This document shows, piece by piece, positions 7,712-17,970 of a stretch of 64,000 bases of DNA. A program made the position numbers and the translations under genes. The stretch covers positions 18,745 through 82,744 of the forward strand of contig SYJV01000533.1 in assembly GCA_005798335.1 (NCBI GenBank). Reading direction: 5' to 3'. The DNA is from Planctomycetaceae bacterium (GTDB taxonomy: Bacteria; Planctomycetota; Planctomycetia; Pirellulales; Pirellulaceae). Positions within the stretch are counted from its first letter, which is position 1. Each line of letters starts with the position of its first letter. Under the pieces are notes generated by a model that saw only the letters and a list, made by a program, of their open reading frames with translations, was not told the DNA's origin and did not search any database.

Positions 7712-9754
7712 ATGGATCCCGTTGACCACCTGACCACCGAATCCACCACGCCCATTTCAATCCCAACCAGCTCCGAGGAACGGCGTCCCAGCGCGACAAC
7801 CAATCGTGGTAGCGCTTATCCACGCATTGCCGCGGGATGGATGTTGCCCGGAGCAGGTACGATTCGAGTGCGAAAATGGATGAATCAGTTTCGGCAAGCC
7901 TCGGAACTTGAGGACCGATTGCGTCAGTGTGATGATGGCCAAATTCGCAAAGAGAGTTTGTCGCTGCGGTTTCGTGCGATGAGTGGCGAACCATTATCGA
8001 AATTATTGCCCGAAGCGTTCGCACTAGTGCGCGAAGCCGGTCGGCGTACGCTGAACATGCGACATTTCGATGTTCAATTGATCGGTGGAGCGGCGCTGTT
8101 TGATGGCTGTATCGCTGAGATGCAAACCGGCGAAGGCAAGACCTTGACCGCGACCTTGCCACTGTATTTGCACTCGCTTGCCGGTAAGGGAGCTCACTTG
8201 GCGACCGTAAACGATTACTTAGCCGAGCGTGACGCGATATGGATGCGTCCACTCTTTCAATTGCTAGGAGTGTCCGTTGGCATAATTCTCACCGAGTGCA
8301 CGACCGATCAGCGTCGAGAGGCATATGCCTGTGACGTGACCTACGGAACGGCCAAAGAGTTTGGGTTTGACTTTCTTCGCGACCGACTGCTGCTGCGCGC
8401 AATGGGTCGAATACAAAGCGACTTTCTGGGCCAGGGTAGTTCCGAGCGTTGGTCGACCAAAGGGGACCAACCGGTACAGCGCGGAATGCATTTCGCGCTC
8501 GTCGACGAAGCGGACAGTATCTTGATCGACGAAGCTCGCACTCCACTGATCATTGGATCGCTGGGCGACGAGGGACGTGAATTAGTAATCGCAACATTCC
8601 GTTGGGCCGCCGAACATGCTCCCAAATTCGTACAGACCGAACATTACACCATCGAAGAGGATGCTCGCAAGATCGAACTCAATGGCCGCGGACGATCGTT
8701 GGTTCGCGCGCTTCCTCGCGACAATATGATCCGCCAAGTAGCTTTGGTAGACATGTACGAATACATCGAACGCGCGATAAAAGTTCTGCGTGATTTTCAT
8801 CTCGATCGTCAGTACGTCATTCGCGATGGCGAGATCGTCATCGTCGATGAGTTTACCGGTCGCTTGGCTGAAGGACGAAAGTGGCAAGCGGGCATCCACC
8901 AAGCGATCGAAGCCAAGGAACGTATCGAAGTAACCGTACCGACCGGTCAAGCCGCGCGAATCACCGTGCAAGATCTCTTTCAGCGTTATCGTTACCTGGG
9001 AGGAATGACTGGTACAGCAGCCACCAGCGCTCCCGAATTACGCCGTATCTACAAGACGCCCGTCGTGCTCGTGCCCACCAACCGACCTCCATGCCGCACT
9101 CGCTTGCCCGATCAAGTTTACGGTACGATGCTGCAGAAATTCGAAGCGATCGTCAACGAAGTTCAACAGATGAATGAAATGGGTCGTCCTGTTCTGATCG
9201 GCACCCGGTCAATCGACAAGTCTATGCTTCTATCAAAAATGCTGACACAAGCTGGCATCGGCCACGATGTGCTCAACGCAAATGAAATTCAGCGCGAAGC
9301 AGAAATTGTTGCCAAAGCGGGTCATCGTGGACGCGTGACCGTGGCGACAAACATGGCGGGTCGCGGTACGGACGTAAAGCTTGACGCGGAAGTCCGCGAG
9401 TTGGGTGGAATGCACGTGATTTGCACTGAAATGCACGACGCGGCACGCATCGATCGACAATTGATCGGACGTTGTGGACGCCAGGGAGATCCCGGCTCTT
9501 ATCGCCAGTACTTGGGACTGGACGACGACATACTGTTGACTGGATTTGGTCAAAAACGATCCACTCAACTCGGTAATCTCGCGAAGGGCTCGGCCACAAC
9601 GTTTCACTCCCTAAATAAGATGTTCCGCAAAGCTCAGCGGCGAGTCGAACGCAAGCATTTTCGCGACCGCATGGTCTTGCTCCATCACGAACGCGAACGT
9701 ACTAAAATGCAGATTGAAATGGGACAAGACCCCTACCTAGATACGGCCGAATGA
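7712..9754 (+). CDS. secA: SecA-type protein translocase ATPase, short form
   Basis: 680 residues. Walker A MQTGEGKT, the DEAD box region VDEADSILIDEARTP, the motif GRGTDV and motif VI GRCGRQGDPGSYRQ are all intact, so the two-lobed ATPase motor and preprotein cross-linking domain are present. It stops soon after the motor (ERTKMQIEMGQDPYLDTAE), so most of the helical wing/scaffold and the C-terminal Cys/His zinc tail of a standard protein of about 850-950 residues are missing. This fits a SecA2-like or lineage-specific short SecA; a canonical SecA would be expected elsewhere in the genome. The next gene starts inside its stop codon (ATGA). Confidence 0.9.
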   Translation: MDPVDHLTTESTTPISIPTSSEERRPSATTNRGSAYPRIAAGWMLPGAGTIRVRKWMNQFRQASELEDRLRQCDDGQIRKESLSLRFRAMSGEPLSKLLPEAFALVREAGRRTLNMRHFDVQLIGGAALFDGCIAEMQTGEGKTLTATLPLYLHSLAGKGAHLATVNDYLAERDAIWMRPLFQLLGVSVGIILTECTTDQRREAYACDVTYGTAKEFGFDFLRDRLLLRAMGRIQSDFLGQGSSERWSTKGDQPVQRGMHFALVDEADSILIDEARTPLIIGSLGDEGRELVIATFRWAAEHAPKFVQTEHYTIEEDARKIELNGRGRSLVRALPRDNMIRQVALVDMYEYIERAIKVLRDFHLDRQYVIRDGEIVIVDEFTGRLAEGRKWQAGIHQAIEAKERIEVTVPTGQAARITVQDLFQRYRYLGGMTGTAATSAPELRRIYKTPVVLVPTNRPPCRTRLPDQVYGTMLQKFEAIVNEVQQMNEMGRPVLIGTRSIDKSMLLSKMLTQAGIGHDVLNANEIQREAEIVAKAGHRGRVTVATNMAGRGTDVKLDAEVRELGGMHVICTEMHDAARIDRQLIGRCGRQGDPGSYRQYLGLDDDILLTGFGQKRSTQLGNLAKGSATTFHSLNKMFRKAQRRVERKHFRDRMVLLHHERERTKMQIEMGQDPYLDTAE

Positions 9755-10854
9755 TGATTGACTTCGCTGCTCGCAGATCGAGACTATTGAAGCTTGTATC
9801 CGGCGCGAGTGCGCACGCGCTGTTGGTGACCAATCCCGTGAACGTCACCTATCTGACCGGCTTTACCGGCCACGACAGCTATCTTCTGCTGGCGCCTGGT
9901 CGAGCGCTAATGATCAGCGATCCCAGGTATGAAGAGCAAATTAGCGAAGAATGTCCTGAACTGGAAACTTACATTCGTTCGCCTGGCGTTGTGCTAGCCG
10001 CTGCCACAATCGCACGACTAAAAAAACTGAAGCTGCCGACGATGCTTGTGGAAGGCGACTCAATGTCGGTCAACTTTCATCAACTCATCGCATCCGCATT
10101 GAAGAGCACCAGCATCACATCTAGTTCGGGACTGGTAGAATCGATTCGCATGATCAAAGATCCATTCGAAATCGCGGCGATTCGCCGCGCGATTGTGATG
10201 GCAGAGCGAATCTTTACGAGTTTGCGAGCTGGGTTGCGATCAGATCACACCGAACTGGATGTCGTGAATGAATTGGAACGCCAAGTTCGTCAAGTTGGCG
10301 GACGTGGTACCAGTTTTTCACCGATTGTGGCGGTCGGTTCGCGAGCCGCTCTGCCACACGCCGTTCCGTCGCAGCGAACGATCGGCGAAAGTCCGTTTGT
10401 GCTAGTGGACTGGGGAGCCCTCGAAGGCTTGTATCGCAGCGACTTAACACGAGTCATCATTACTGGGAAACTGCCTCCAAAGTTTCCAAAAGTCTATGCG
10501 GCAGTATTGGACGCCCAGCGCGCTGCTATCGCCGCGATCCGGCCGGGCATTTTGGCAAAGGAGGTTGACGCGATAGCCCGCGGTCCGATTGAGAAAGCTG
10601 GATTCGGTTCGAGGTTCAATCATGGATTGGGACATGGAATCGGTCTCGACATTCACGAAGCGCCTAGACTTGGAAAAAACCAAGAGCAGTCGCTGCAAGC
10701 CGGAATGATTATTACCGTTGAACCTGGAATTTACTTCCCAGGATGGGGAGGCGTGCGACTCGAAGACGATGTCCTCGTCACCCGAGAGGGGTGTGAAGTT
10801 CTCAGCAGCTTGCCTACCGACATGGACGCAAACCGCATTGAGTTGCTCGCCTAA
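9751..10854 (+). CDS. M24 family Xaa-Pro peptidase
   Basis: 367 residues with the creatinase-like N-domain and the pita-bread metallopeptidase C-domain. Metal ligands are visible: VDWGAL and YRSDLTR (two Asp), GLGHGIGLDIHE (His), VEPGIY and RLEDDVLV (two Glu). It should cleave an N-terminal residue next to proline using Mn or Co. PepQ (dipeptidase) and PepP-like aminopeptidase cannot be told apart from sequence by eye. The start overlaps the secA stop by 4 nt, so the two are translationally coupled. Confidence 0.9.
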   Translation: MMIDFAARRSRLLKLVSGASAHALLVTNPVNVTYLTGFTGHDSYLLLAPGRALMISDPRYEEQISEECPELETYIRSPGVVLAAATIARLKKLKLPTMLVEGDSMSVNFHQLIASALKSTSITSSSGLVESIRMIKDPFEIAAIRRAIVMAERIFTSLRAGLRSDHTELDVVNELERQVRQVGGRGTSFSPIVAVGSRAALPHAVPSQRTIGESPFVLVDWGALEGLYRSDLTRVIITGKLPPKFPKVYAAVLDAQRAAIAAIRPGILAKEVDAIARGPIEKAGFGSRFNHGLGHGIGLDIHEAPRLGKNQEQSLQAGMIITVEPGIYFPGWGGVRLEDDVLVTREGCEVLSSLPTDMDANRIELLA

Positions 10855-10925
10855 TTTCCAGATCGCTGCTACAATCTTCCCGCAACTTGGGCAAGAATTA
10901 TGCAGTTGATCGATGGAAGAATTAA

Positions 10926-11396
10926 ATGGCAGAGTCGCTCGAAGGCGAGGAAGACATCTTTAGCGTAGATCGAATTCGACGTTTGATCGATTTAATGAAG
11001 GAAAACGATCTCAGCGAATTGGATTTGCGACAAAACGAACAACAGATCCGTTTGGTACGAGGTGGTGTTGAGGCGAAAGTACTGCCTGCCGCTCCCGCAT
11101 TGCCAGCAATTCAGCCGCCACCGCCGAGTCCGTTGGTTGAGGACGGAGCGCACCTTGTCACCATCAAGTCGCCGATGGTGGGTACTTTTTACAACCGTCC
11201 AAATCCAAAGGCTGACACGTTTGTCAAGGTTGGCTCTTCGATCGCTGCGGACTCGATCGTTTGCATCATCGAAGCGATGAAGGTATTTAACGAAATTCCA
11301 GCGGAATTGCATGGAAAAATCGTCGCCGTTCTAGTGCAGAACGAAGAATCGGTCGACTTTGGTCGTCCGCTGTTCAAAGTTGATACCCGCGGATAA
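10926..11396 (+). CDS. accB: Biotin carboxyl carrier protein of acetyl-CoA carboxylase
   Basis: 156 residues. An N-terminal helical segment (IRRLIDLMKENDLSELDL) is followed by a Pro/Ala-rich linker, then the biotinyl domain with the biotin site EAMKVFNEI (Met-Lys centred) and the usual PMVGTFYN thumb region. It carries carboxybiotin between AccC and AccA/AccD in fatty-acid synthesis. accC follows 11 nt later. Confidence 0.96.
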   Translation: MAESLEGEEDIFSVDRIRRLIDLMKENDLSELDLRQNEQQIRLVRGGVEAKVLPAAPALPAIQPPPPSPLVEDGAHLVTIKSPMVGTFYNRPNPKADTFVKVGSSIAADSIVCIIEAMKVFNEIPAELHGKIVAVLVQNEESVDFGRPLFKVDTRG

Positions 11397-11407
11397 CTTG
11401 CCCCTGA

Positions 11408-12757
11408 ATGTATAATCGAATTCTAATTGCGAATCGCGGCGAGATTGCTCTGCGCATCATACGAGCGTGCAAGGAATTGGGCGTCGAGTCTGTAGCGGTA
11501 TTCAGTGAAGCCGACCGCCAGTCCGCGCACGTACGTTATGCCGACGACGCGATTTGTATCGGGTCCAGTAAGTCAATCGACAGCTATCTGCGCATCGATC
11601 GCGTTATTGCAGCGGCGGAAGTCAGCGGCGCAGACGCGATTCATCCTGGATACGGTTTCTTGGCAGAGAATGCCCAGTTCAATGAAATAGTGCGCAATTG
11701 CGGTATCGATTTCATTGGTCCGACTCCTGAAGCGATGGAAAAACTGGGCGACAAAGCCAGTGCTCGCGCGGTGGCCAAGGCGGCTGGCGTGCCGGTCGTA
11801 CCAGGTAGCGATGGCTTGATACAGGACGAAGCCGACGCTATTTCCGCCGCCAAAGCAATCGGTTATCCAGTACTCATCAAGGCGACCGCAGGCGGTGGTG
11901 GAAAAGGCATGCGAGTGGCACCCGACGAGGTGTCACTGCGAACGGCCTTGCAGCAGGCTCGCACTGAAGCTCAAGCCGCGTTCGGCAATGCGGGAGTCTA
12001 TTTGGAAAAATTCGTGGACCGGCCGCGGCACGTAGAAGTGCAGATCATGGCGGACCTGCATGGAAACGCAGTCCACTTGTATGAACGCGATTGTTCCGTG
12101 CAGCGCCGCCATCAGAAGTTGATTGAGGAGAGCCCCTCACCATTGCTGCCGCCTCACACGCGAAGCGCGATTTGCGAGGCCGCAACGCGACTGGTAATTC
12201 AAGCCGGATATACCAATGCAGGCACAGTCGAATTCATCGTCGATCAACACAATAATTTTTATTTCATTGAAGTTAATGCCCGCATTCAAGTCGAACATCC
12301 GGTCACGGAAATGGTTACCGGTATCGACCTCATTCGCACTCAAATCGAGGTGGCCAGCAAGCAGCCGCTCCCCTATCGACAATCGGACATCAAACTCACC
12401 GGCGCCGCAATGGAATGCCGCATCAATGCTGAGGATCCAACCAAAAATTTCCAACCCTGCCCGGGTTTGATTAAAGGGATGTTCACTCCCGGTGGATTGG
12501 GAGTGCGCTTCGATTCCCATGCGCATGCTGGTTATATCGTGCCACCGTATTACGACTCTATGATTGGCAAATTGATCGTTTACAAACCTACGCGCGAGGC
12601 TGCCATTGCCTGCATGTTGCGAGCGCTGGGCGAATTACGCGTCGACGGCATCGCAACCACCGCGCAGTTCCAGCAACAGGTGTTGCGGCATCCGACCTTT
12701 GTCGCTGGCACGGTCGATACAAAATGGGTGGAACGCGAGCTATTGTCAAAGCACTAA
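11408..12757 (+). CDS. accC: Biotin carboxylase subunit of acetyl-CoA carboxylase
   Basis: 449 residues, normal length. Starts with the typical [20 protein letters not shown]; the ATP-grasp glycine loop GGGGKGMR and the catalytic stretch [13 protein letters not shown] are present. It carboxylates biotin on AccB with ATP and bicarbonate. Operon with accB; accD is about 7 kb downstream on the same strand and accA is not in the window. Confidence 0.97.
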   Translation: MYNRILIANRGEIALRIIRACKELGVESVAVFSEADRQSAHVRYADDAICIGSSKSIDSYLRIDRVIAAAEVSGADAIHPGYGFLAENAQFNEIVRNCGIDFIGPTPEAMEKLGDKASARAVAKAAGVPVVPGSDGLIQDEADAISAAKAIGYPVLIKATAGGGGKGMRVAPDEVSLRTALQQARTEAQAAFGNAGVYLEKFVDRPRHVEVQIMADLHGNAVHLYERDCSVQRRHQKLIEESPSPLLPPHTRSAICEAATRLVIQAGYTNAGTVEFIVDQHNNFYFIEVNARIQVEHPVTEMVTGIDLIRTQIEVASKQPLPYRQSDIKLTGAAMECRINAEDPTKNFQPCPGLIKGMFTPGGLGVRFDSHAHAGYIVPPYYDSMIGKLIVYKPTREAAIACMLRALGELRVDGIATTAQFQQQVLRHPTFVAGTVDTKWVERELLSKH

Positions 12758-12773
12758 CAAGGATTGAGTAATC

Positions 12774-14057
12774 ATGGCTGAGGCATCCAATATCAAACGC
12801 GTTGCGATGCTCTTTGCGGGAGGTCCCGCCCCAGGAGCAAATGCCGTCATCTCTACCGCCGCACTGGCGTTTCTCAACGCTGGCATCGAGGTCATTGGAA
12901 TCAAGCATGGATATTCCAACTTGATCGATTTCGACACAGCCAAGCCGCTGGAAGAAGGCAAGGCATTCATGCGCATCACGCACGATCACTTGCATCACAG
13001 CCGATCGTCGCAGGGAATTATGATCGGCACCGCGCGGACCAATCCAGGAAAGAGCGTTTCGGCGCCAGAGCATCTCGACGACGACGCGCGGTCTGCTCCA
13101 CTGCAGCGAGTATATAACGCGCTCTGTTCGATCGGTGTCGATGCGCTGATCTCGATTGGCGGTGACGACACACTGAAGACTGCGAATAAAATGAAGCTGT
13201 TTCAAGATCGTTTGCCCGCTGGCTCCAAACGCTTGCCAGTCGTCCATCTCCCCAAAACGATCGACAACGATTACATGGGAATCGACTTTACGTTTGGCTA
13301 CTTCACTGCCGTAGAATTTCTGGCCAGTGAAATGCGCAACTTGAACCACGACGCCGCTGCTGCTCAGGCCTATTTCCTGTGTGAATCGATGGGGCGCAGC
13401 GCCGGTTGGTTAGGCTACGGCGCCGCGATCGCCGGTGAAGCTTGCATGGTCATGAGCGTCGAAGATATTATCGGACCTCTGAGTGGTGAGGAAACCGTTC
13501 CCGACGAGTCTGGGAATCTAGTGACTCGGAAGATCATGAACGTTGAGAAAATCATCGACAAGATGGTGCGCGCCATGCTCGCCCGCGAGGCTCAAGATCG
13601 CAATTACGGCGTGATTGTGATTGCTGAAGGGATGGCCGAATACTTGCCGTACAAATTTCTGGAAGGTATTCCTCGCGACGAACATGGGCACGTGTCGATT
13701 GCCAATCTGAATTTAAGCAAGATGATTGCCGGCTTGCTGATGGCGGCCTACAAGAAAAAAACTGGTCGCTCGCGAAAAGTCACCGGGTTGCAATTGGGCT
13801 ACGAGAGCCGCTGCGCTCTGCCTCACGCTTTCGATATTATGCTTGGATCTCAAATCGGCGTTGGAGCTTATCGCGCGCTGATTGAGAAAAATTTGAACGG
13901 AGTGATGATCTCCGTAGGCGGCCAAATGGAGCTTTCGTTCGTACCATTTGAACAACTCGTCGATCCACAAACGCTGGTCACGAAAGTGCGCTATATTGAA
14001 CAGGACAGCGATTTCCACAAGCTGGCTCGGTTCGTAGAGACGATCACGGATGACTAG
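12774..14057 (+). CDS. pfp: Pyrophosphate-dependent phosphofructokinase
   Basis: 427 residues of the PfkA family. Two residue signatures mark the PPi-using branch: GGDDT in place of GGDGS (the second Asp blocks ATP binding) and PKTIDND with Lys in place of Gly after the Pro. ESMGRSAGWL supplies the fructose-6-phosphate binding MGR motif. The enzyme interconverts fructose-6-phosphate and fructose-1,6-bisphosphate reversibly using pyrophosphate. It sits 16 nt after accC and probably shares its transcript, linking glycolytic flux and fatty-acid synthesis genes. Confidence 0.9.
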   Translation: MAEASNIKRVAMLFAGGPAPGANAVISTAALAFLNAGIEVIGIKHGYSNLIDFDTAKPLEEGKAFMRITHDHLHHSRSSQGIMIGTARTNPGKSVSAPEHLDDDARSAPLQRVYNALCSIGVDALISIGGDDTLKTANKMKLFQDRLPAGSKRLPVVHLPKTIDNDYMGIDFTFGYFTAVEFLASEMRNLNHDAAAAQAYFLCESMGRSAGWLGYGAAIAGEACMVMSVEDIIGPLSGEETVPDESGNLVTRKIMNVEKIIDKMVRAMLAREAQDRNYGVIVIAEGMAEYLPYKFLEGIPRDEHGHVSIANLNLSKMIAGLLMAAYKKKTGRSRKVTGLQLGYESRCALPHAFDIMLGSQIGVGAYRALIEKNLNGVMISVGGQMELSFVPFEQLVDPQTLVTKVRYIEQDSDFHKLARFVETITDD

Positions 14058-14175
14058 TCATGGCTACATTCGTAAAAACGTGGATTGCCATCGAGTTTAG
14101 TCGTTAGAGCTCTGCCCACGCTGATAACTGTCGCGACCAATTAAATCGCCCAAGAGCGCTCAAATTCATCGTACC

Positions 14176-14886
14176 ATGTCGACACTCAAAATTCGCCCAG
14201 TCAAAATCAAACGCAAGTTCACTAAGACCAGCCCTGGAAGCGTCTTATATCAATGCGGTGACACGATCGTGTTGTGTACCGCCAGTATCGAAGCGAAAGT
14301 TCCACCCTGGCTGGTCGGTTCCGGCAAAGGCTGGGTAACCGCAGAATACAACATGTTGCCTCACAGTACGGCGCAGCGCAAGGCCCGCGAACGCAGTGGT
14401 AAAGTCGATGGGCGAACCACGGAAATCCAGCGGTTGATCGGGCGCAGTCTGCGATCAATCGTCGATATGGAAAAGCTGGGCGAACGCATGGTGACGGTGG
14501 ATTGCGATGTGCTACAAGCTGATGGCGGCACGCGAACGGCTAGTATTACCGGCGGATTCATCGCGTTGGTCGATGCATTGCACTCGGATTTTGGGCGATG
14601 CGCACCTGACGTTCATCCCATTCGCGATAGCGTCGCGGCGATCAGTGCGGGAATCGTTGGCGGCAAACCGATGCTGGATCTCGACTATGAACACGATGTA
14701 GCGGCCGATGTGGATATGAACATCGTTATGACCGGAAAGGGGCGCTTTTGCGAAGTGCAAGGCACAGGCGAGGAAGCCACTTTCGACGATGACGATCTGG
14801 CAGCATTGATCAAATTGGCTAAGGGAGGTATTCGGCAATTGACTGATCTGCAGCGTGAGGCCCTTGGCAAGCATTGGCCTCTGTGA
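14176..14886 (+). CDS. rph: Ribonuclease PH
   Basis: 236 residues, phosphorolytic 3'-5' exoribonuclease that trims tRNA 3' ends. Conserved blocks are visible: GKGWVTAEYNMLPHST, RSGKVDGRTTEIQRLIGRSLR, VDCDVLQADGGTRTASITG and EVQGTGEEATF. The N-terminus is short: it begins directly at IRPVKIKRKFTK and lacks the usual R-x-DGR stretch ahead of it; no good in-frame start upstream supplies it. The catalytic core looks complete. Confidence 0.94.
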   Translation: MSTLKIRPVKIKRKFTKTSPGSVLYQCGDTIVLCTASIEAKVPPWLVGSGKGWVTAEYNMLPHSTAQRKARERSGKVDGRTTEIQRLIGRSLRSIVDMEKLGERMVTVDCDVLQADGGTRTASITGGFIALVDALHSDFGRCAPDVHPIRDSVAAISAGIVGGKPMLDLDYEHDVAADVDMNIVMTGKGRFCEVQGTGEEATFDDDDLAALIKLAKGGIRQLTDLQREALGKHWPL

Positions 14887-14904
14887 GTATTGAGGAGTTA
14901 GCGA

Positions 14905-15417
14905 TTGAGCAATGTGATTTCAACAAATAGTGGTCATCCGCTGGTGGGAATTATCATGGGCAGCCGATCGGATTGGGAAACCATGTCCGCTGCCGCAGAA
15001 GTGCTCGGCGAATTGCAAGTGTCCTGCCAATGCCATGTCGTTTCGGCTCATCGAACTCCTCAATGGATGTTCGAATATGCGCGCACCGCAGAACAACAAG
15101 GTCTAAAAATCATTATTGCAGGCGCTGGAGGTGCGGCGCACTTGCCGGGCATGGTAGCCTCGATCACGATACTTCCTGTATTGGGAGTCCCCGTGCGAAG
15201 CAAGGCGCTTAATGGCTTGGATTCATTGATGTCCATCGTGCAAATGCCTGCTGGTGTACCCGTCGGGACAATGGCGATCGGTACGCCCGGTGCTAAGAAC
15301 GCTGGACTAATGGCGGCGCGCATGCTGGCCACCGCTGATAGCAATTTGCGAGAACGTCTTCGAGAATGGACCGCTCGCCAAACGCAGAGCGTCATGGACG
15401 ATATCCTAATCCAATAG
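14905..15417 (+). CDS. purE: N5-carboxyaminoimidazole ribonucleotide mutase
   Basis: 170 residues, class I Pur[12 protein letters not shown], the SAHRTP motif with its catalytic His, [12 protein letters not shown] and PVLGVPV are intact. Converts N5-CAIR to CAIR in purine synthesis. The start codon appears to be TTG at 14905, preceded by GAGGAG at a normal distance. Followed by purK. Confidence 0.96.
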   Translation: MSNVISTNSGHPLVGIIMGSRSDWETMSAAAEVLGELQVSCQCHVVSAHRTPQWMFEYARTAEQQGLKIIIAGAGGAAHLPGMVASITILPVLGVPVRSKALNGLDSLMSIVQMPAGVPVGTMAIGTPGAKNAGLMAARMLATADSNLRERLREWTARQTQSVMDDILIQ

Positions 15418-15458
15418 TCCCGTTAGACTCGGGGAACCCTTCAGCATATTAGGCCGAC

Positions 15459-16625
15459 ATGGATCATTCAGGAATCATTCTACCTGGAAGTTGGTTAGGC
15501 GTTTTCGGTGGTGGCCAGCTTGGTCGAATGTTCGCGCATGCTGCTCAACGGCTGGGGTACCATGTCGCCATTGTTGATCAAGACGCTCAATGCCCTGCCG
15601 CTCAAGTTGCCGACCGTGCCTTTGTAATCGCTCAAGCAGGAAACGAAGCAGAAGTAATTGCCCAGTTGGCTCGAGCTTGCTCAGCCATCACGCTCGAGTT
15701 CGAGAATGTCTCCGCAGCTTGGTTGCGGCAAGCCGAGGAGTTCACGTTGGTTCGTCCGGGGGCAAATTTTCTTGAGCTGTGCCAGGATCGGCTTCGTGAA
15801 AAGAGTTCTTTGAGCAGTGCTGGTTTTCCCACTACGCCGTTCGCGTCCGTGGTATGCCCGGATGATATTCGCGACGCTGTTCAGTCGTTGGGATGGCCGC
15901 TGGTTTTAAAGACCGCCAGTTCGGGATACGACGGTAAGGGCCAAATTGTCGTTCGCAATCAAGCAGAAATCGATTCTGCTTGGAAGAACCTAGGAACAGA
16001 TCGAGCGATCGCCGAGAAGATGATCCATTTTCAAGCTGAGGTTTCGCTGATCTGTGCGCGCAATGCCCGCGGACAAATGATTGCGTATCCACTGCTCGAA
16101 AATGAACACGCGCACCATATTCTCGACGTTACTCGCTGTCCCGCCCGCCCAGAATTCGTTCGCGTCGAAACTGAAGCCCGTGAAATTGCCTTTGGCATCG
16201 CCAGTCACTTCGAGGTACAAGGGCTTTTCTGCGTCGAGTTCTTCGTGGCCACAAATGGCAAGCTGTTGATAAATGAAATTGCTCCGCGACCGCACAATTC
16301 GGGCCATCTCACTATCGAGGCATTTTCGTGTAGTCAGTTTGAGCAACAAGTTCGTGCGGTTTGCAACCTTCCACTACAGATCCCCAATCAAATCGCACCG
16401 GCCGCCATGGCCAATCTGCTCGGCGATCTCTGGGCCAGCGGGCCGCCAGCTTGGGAAAGAGTGCTGGCCAGCCGCGACGCTCGTTTGCATCTGTACGGAA
16501 AAGCCACCGCTAGGAACGGTCGAAAAATGGGGCATTTGACTTGCCTGGCCGAATCGTCCGACCGCGCGGCTGAAATTGCCCGGAGCTTGCGCGGCGATTT
16601 AGTTCGACGCGACATACGATCATGA
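15459..16625 (+). CDS. purK: N5-carboxyaminoimidazole ribonucleotide synthase
   Basis: 388 residues, ATP-grasp enzyme that makes N5-CAIR from AIR, bicarbonate and ATP. Visible are GVFGGGQLGRM at the N-terminus, LKTASSGYDGKGQ in the ATP-binding lid, INEIAPRPHNSGH near the metal site. It forms the usual pair with purE. The last 4 nt overlap the next gene (ATGA). Confidence 0.96.
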   Translation: MDHSGIILPGSWLGVFGGGQLGRMFAHAAQRLGYHVAIVDQDAQCPAAQVADRAFVIAQAGNEAEVIAQLARACSAITLEFENVSAAWLRQAEEFTLVRPGANFLELCQDRLREKSSLSSAGFPTTPFASVVCPDDIRDAVQSLGWPLVLKTASSGYDGKGQIVVRNQAEIDSAWKNLGTDRAIAEKMIHFQAEVSLICARNARGQMIAYPLLENEHAHHILDVTRCPARPEFVRVETEAREIAFGIASHFEVQGLFCVEFFVATNGKLLINEIAPRPHNSGHLTIEAFSCSQFEQQVRAVCNLPLQIPNQIAPAAMANLLGDLWASGPPAWERVLASRDARLHLYGKATARNGRKMGHLTCLAESSDRAAEIARSLRGDLVRRDIRS

Positions 16626-17059
16626 CTAACCAGCTCGCTCAAGTTTTCGCTTATGGCACATTGAAGAATGGGCAATGTCGCCAACACTATTGGGCACACC
16701 GTCCTCGCGAAGTCGCGCTTGGGTGGATTCATGGCGCGCTATTCGATACTGGTCCCTATCCCGCGCTCGATGTCGGCGACGATCTGGTCGCGGGCGAGTT
16801 GTGGATGTTTGAGGACGATCAAATCGACGAAATCTTGCATGTGCTGGACGACGAGGAAGGATACTACGGTCCAGCATCGTCGGCTAATCTCTACACTCGG
16901 CGAATAGTCACATGCGAGACTCAAGATGGCCGGACGCTTGACGCTCATGCATACTTTTACACTCGCCGAAGTGAATTCCCCACGTTTCGTCGTCTGCATC
17001 CGAACGTCCAGTGGAATCACCGGCACTTCGCTATCTGGCCAACGGGCGGAAAGTGGTAA
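16622..17059 (+). CDS. Gamma-glutamylcyclotransferase-like (AIG2/GGCT) protein
   Basis: 145 residues. Starts with the FAYGTLKNGQ motif of the GGCT fold that forms the substrate pocket, and an acidic LDDEEGYYG segment where the catalytic Glu lies in the family. Predicted to act on gamma-glutamyl amines or peptides, but members are functionally diverse. Coupled to purK by a 4-nt overlap. Confidence 0.8.
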   Translation: MTNQLAQVFAYGTLKNGQCRQHYWAHRPREVALGWIHGALFDTGPYPALDVGDDLVAGELWMFEDDQIDEILHVLDDEEGYYGPASSANLYTRRIVTCETQDGRTLDAHAYFYTRRSEFPTFRRLHPNVQWNHRHFAIWPTGGKW

Positions 17060-17970
17060 TCCATGTTCCAGACGATGTATCAACTATGATTGCGTGGAAC
17101 GGTCCCAACGATGGATGCTATGGTTGGATACGCCGTCGAGTCGAACAGGCAACGACGATCGCAACATTTCATGCTCATGATCTCGACGCAATTTTGTCCA
17201 CACCTCAGTGCACTCGCATTATCGTCGCAGTGCGAAACAGGCTGGACTATCCTTGGCAGTTGGTTCGCCGTTTGGAACAGCAGTCGCAAGTTTTACCGTG
17301 GGCGCTGCTGGTCGATAATTGGTGGGATGGAGCGCGACGTACAGGTATTGGCAACCCAGGACATATCATTTGGCCCTGGTATCGTTGGTGGGAAGGGTGG
17401 TTCCCGTGGTTGTATCCAGAGCGGTGCATCGCATCCCACAACACAGCGCAACTATTCTCGCCCGTTCACGCGCCGATTGATACGCAACGAGCAATTGGTT
17501 TCAACCAATCAACCACCCAACAGCAGGTCAGTAGCAAGCGATTTTCCATGACTTCGGAAAAACCACTGTTGATATTTGCGGGATGCTCTACAACCGCCGA
17601 ATCGTGGCGCGAGTGTGCCAAGCTGGTAGGATTGCAAACACGCGTTTTCCGATCGCCCGAGGCATGGCTGGAAATGTCAATGAAAAGTGACGCCGCACAT
17701 ACTGGGTGCTTATTGATCGACGATTCTGCTTACCTTGATGCTCCGGTTCAGCAGCAGGTGAATCGTATGAACGAGGACATTCAAGCGATTGTCGCACAGT
17801 ATCCAAATTGTCCACTCGTCATCGCCGCGAATATGCCGCGCTGGTCCGATTGGAATCTTTGGTCCAGCTCCGGTGCTTGCGAAATCATCGCCAAGCCTGC
17901 CTACGGAGTTCCATTATGCCAATTTCTCAATTCAACTTTCCAAACCGATGCAGCAGTCGAAGTTGAGTGA
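17053..17970 (+). CDS. Unknown protein with a divergent receiver-like C-terminal half
   Basis: About 305 residues. I do not recognise the full-length family. The first half is Trp-rich (IIWPWYRWWEGWFPWLYP). The second half, from about LLIFAGCSTTAESWR, resembles FixJ-type receivers: VFRSPEAWLE, then GCLLIDDSAYLD at the usual Asp strand, then a possible alpha4-beta5 region ending IIAKPAYGVPLCQFL with Lys-Pro. I chose a GTG at 17053 (7-nt overlap with the gene before); a GTG at 17011 or the ATG at 17086 are alternatives. It reads on from the purK-GGCT genes. Confidence 0.6.
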   Translation: MVIHVPDDVSTMIAWNGPNDGCYGWIRRRVEQATTIATFHAHDLDAILSTPQCTRIIVAVRNRLDYPWQLVRRLEQQSQVLPWALLVDNWWDGARRTGIGNPGHIIWPWYRWWEGWFPWLYPERCIASHNTAQLFSPVHAPIDTQRAIGFNQSTTQQQVSSKRFSMTSEKPLLIFAGCSTTAESWRECAKLVGLQTRVFRSPEAWLEMSMKSDAAHTGCLLIDDSAYLDAPVQQQVNRMNEDIQAIVAQYPNCPLVIAANMPRWSDWNLWSSSGACEIIAKPAYGVPLCQFLNSTFQTDAAVEVE

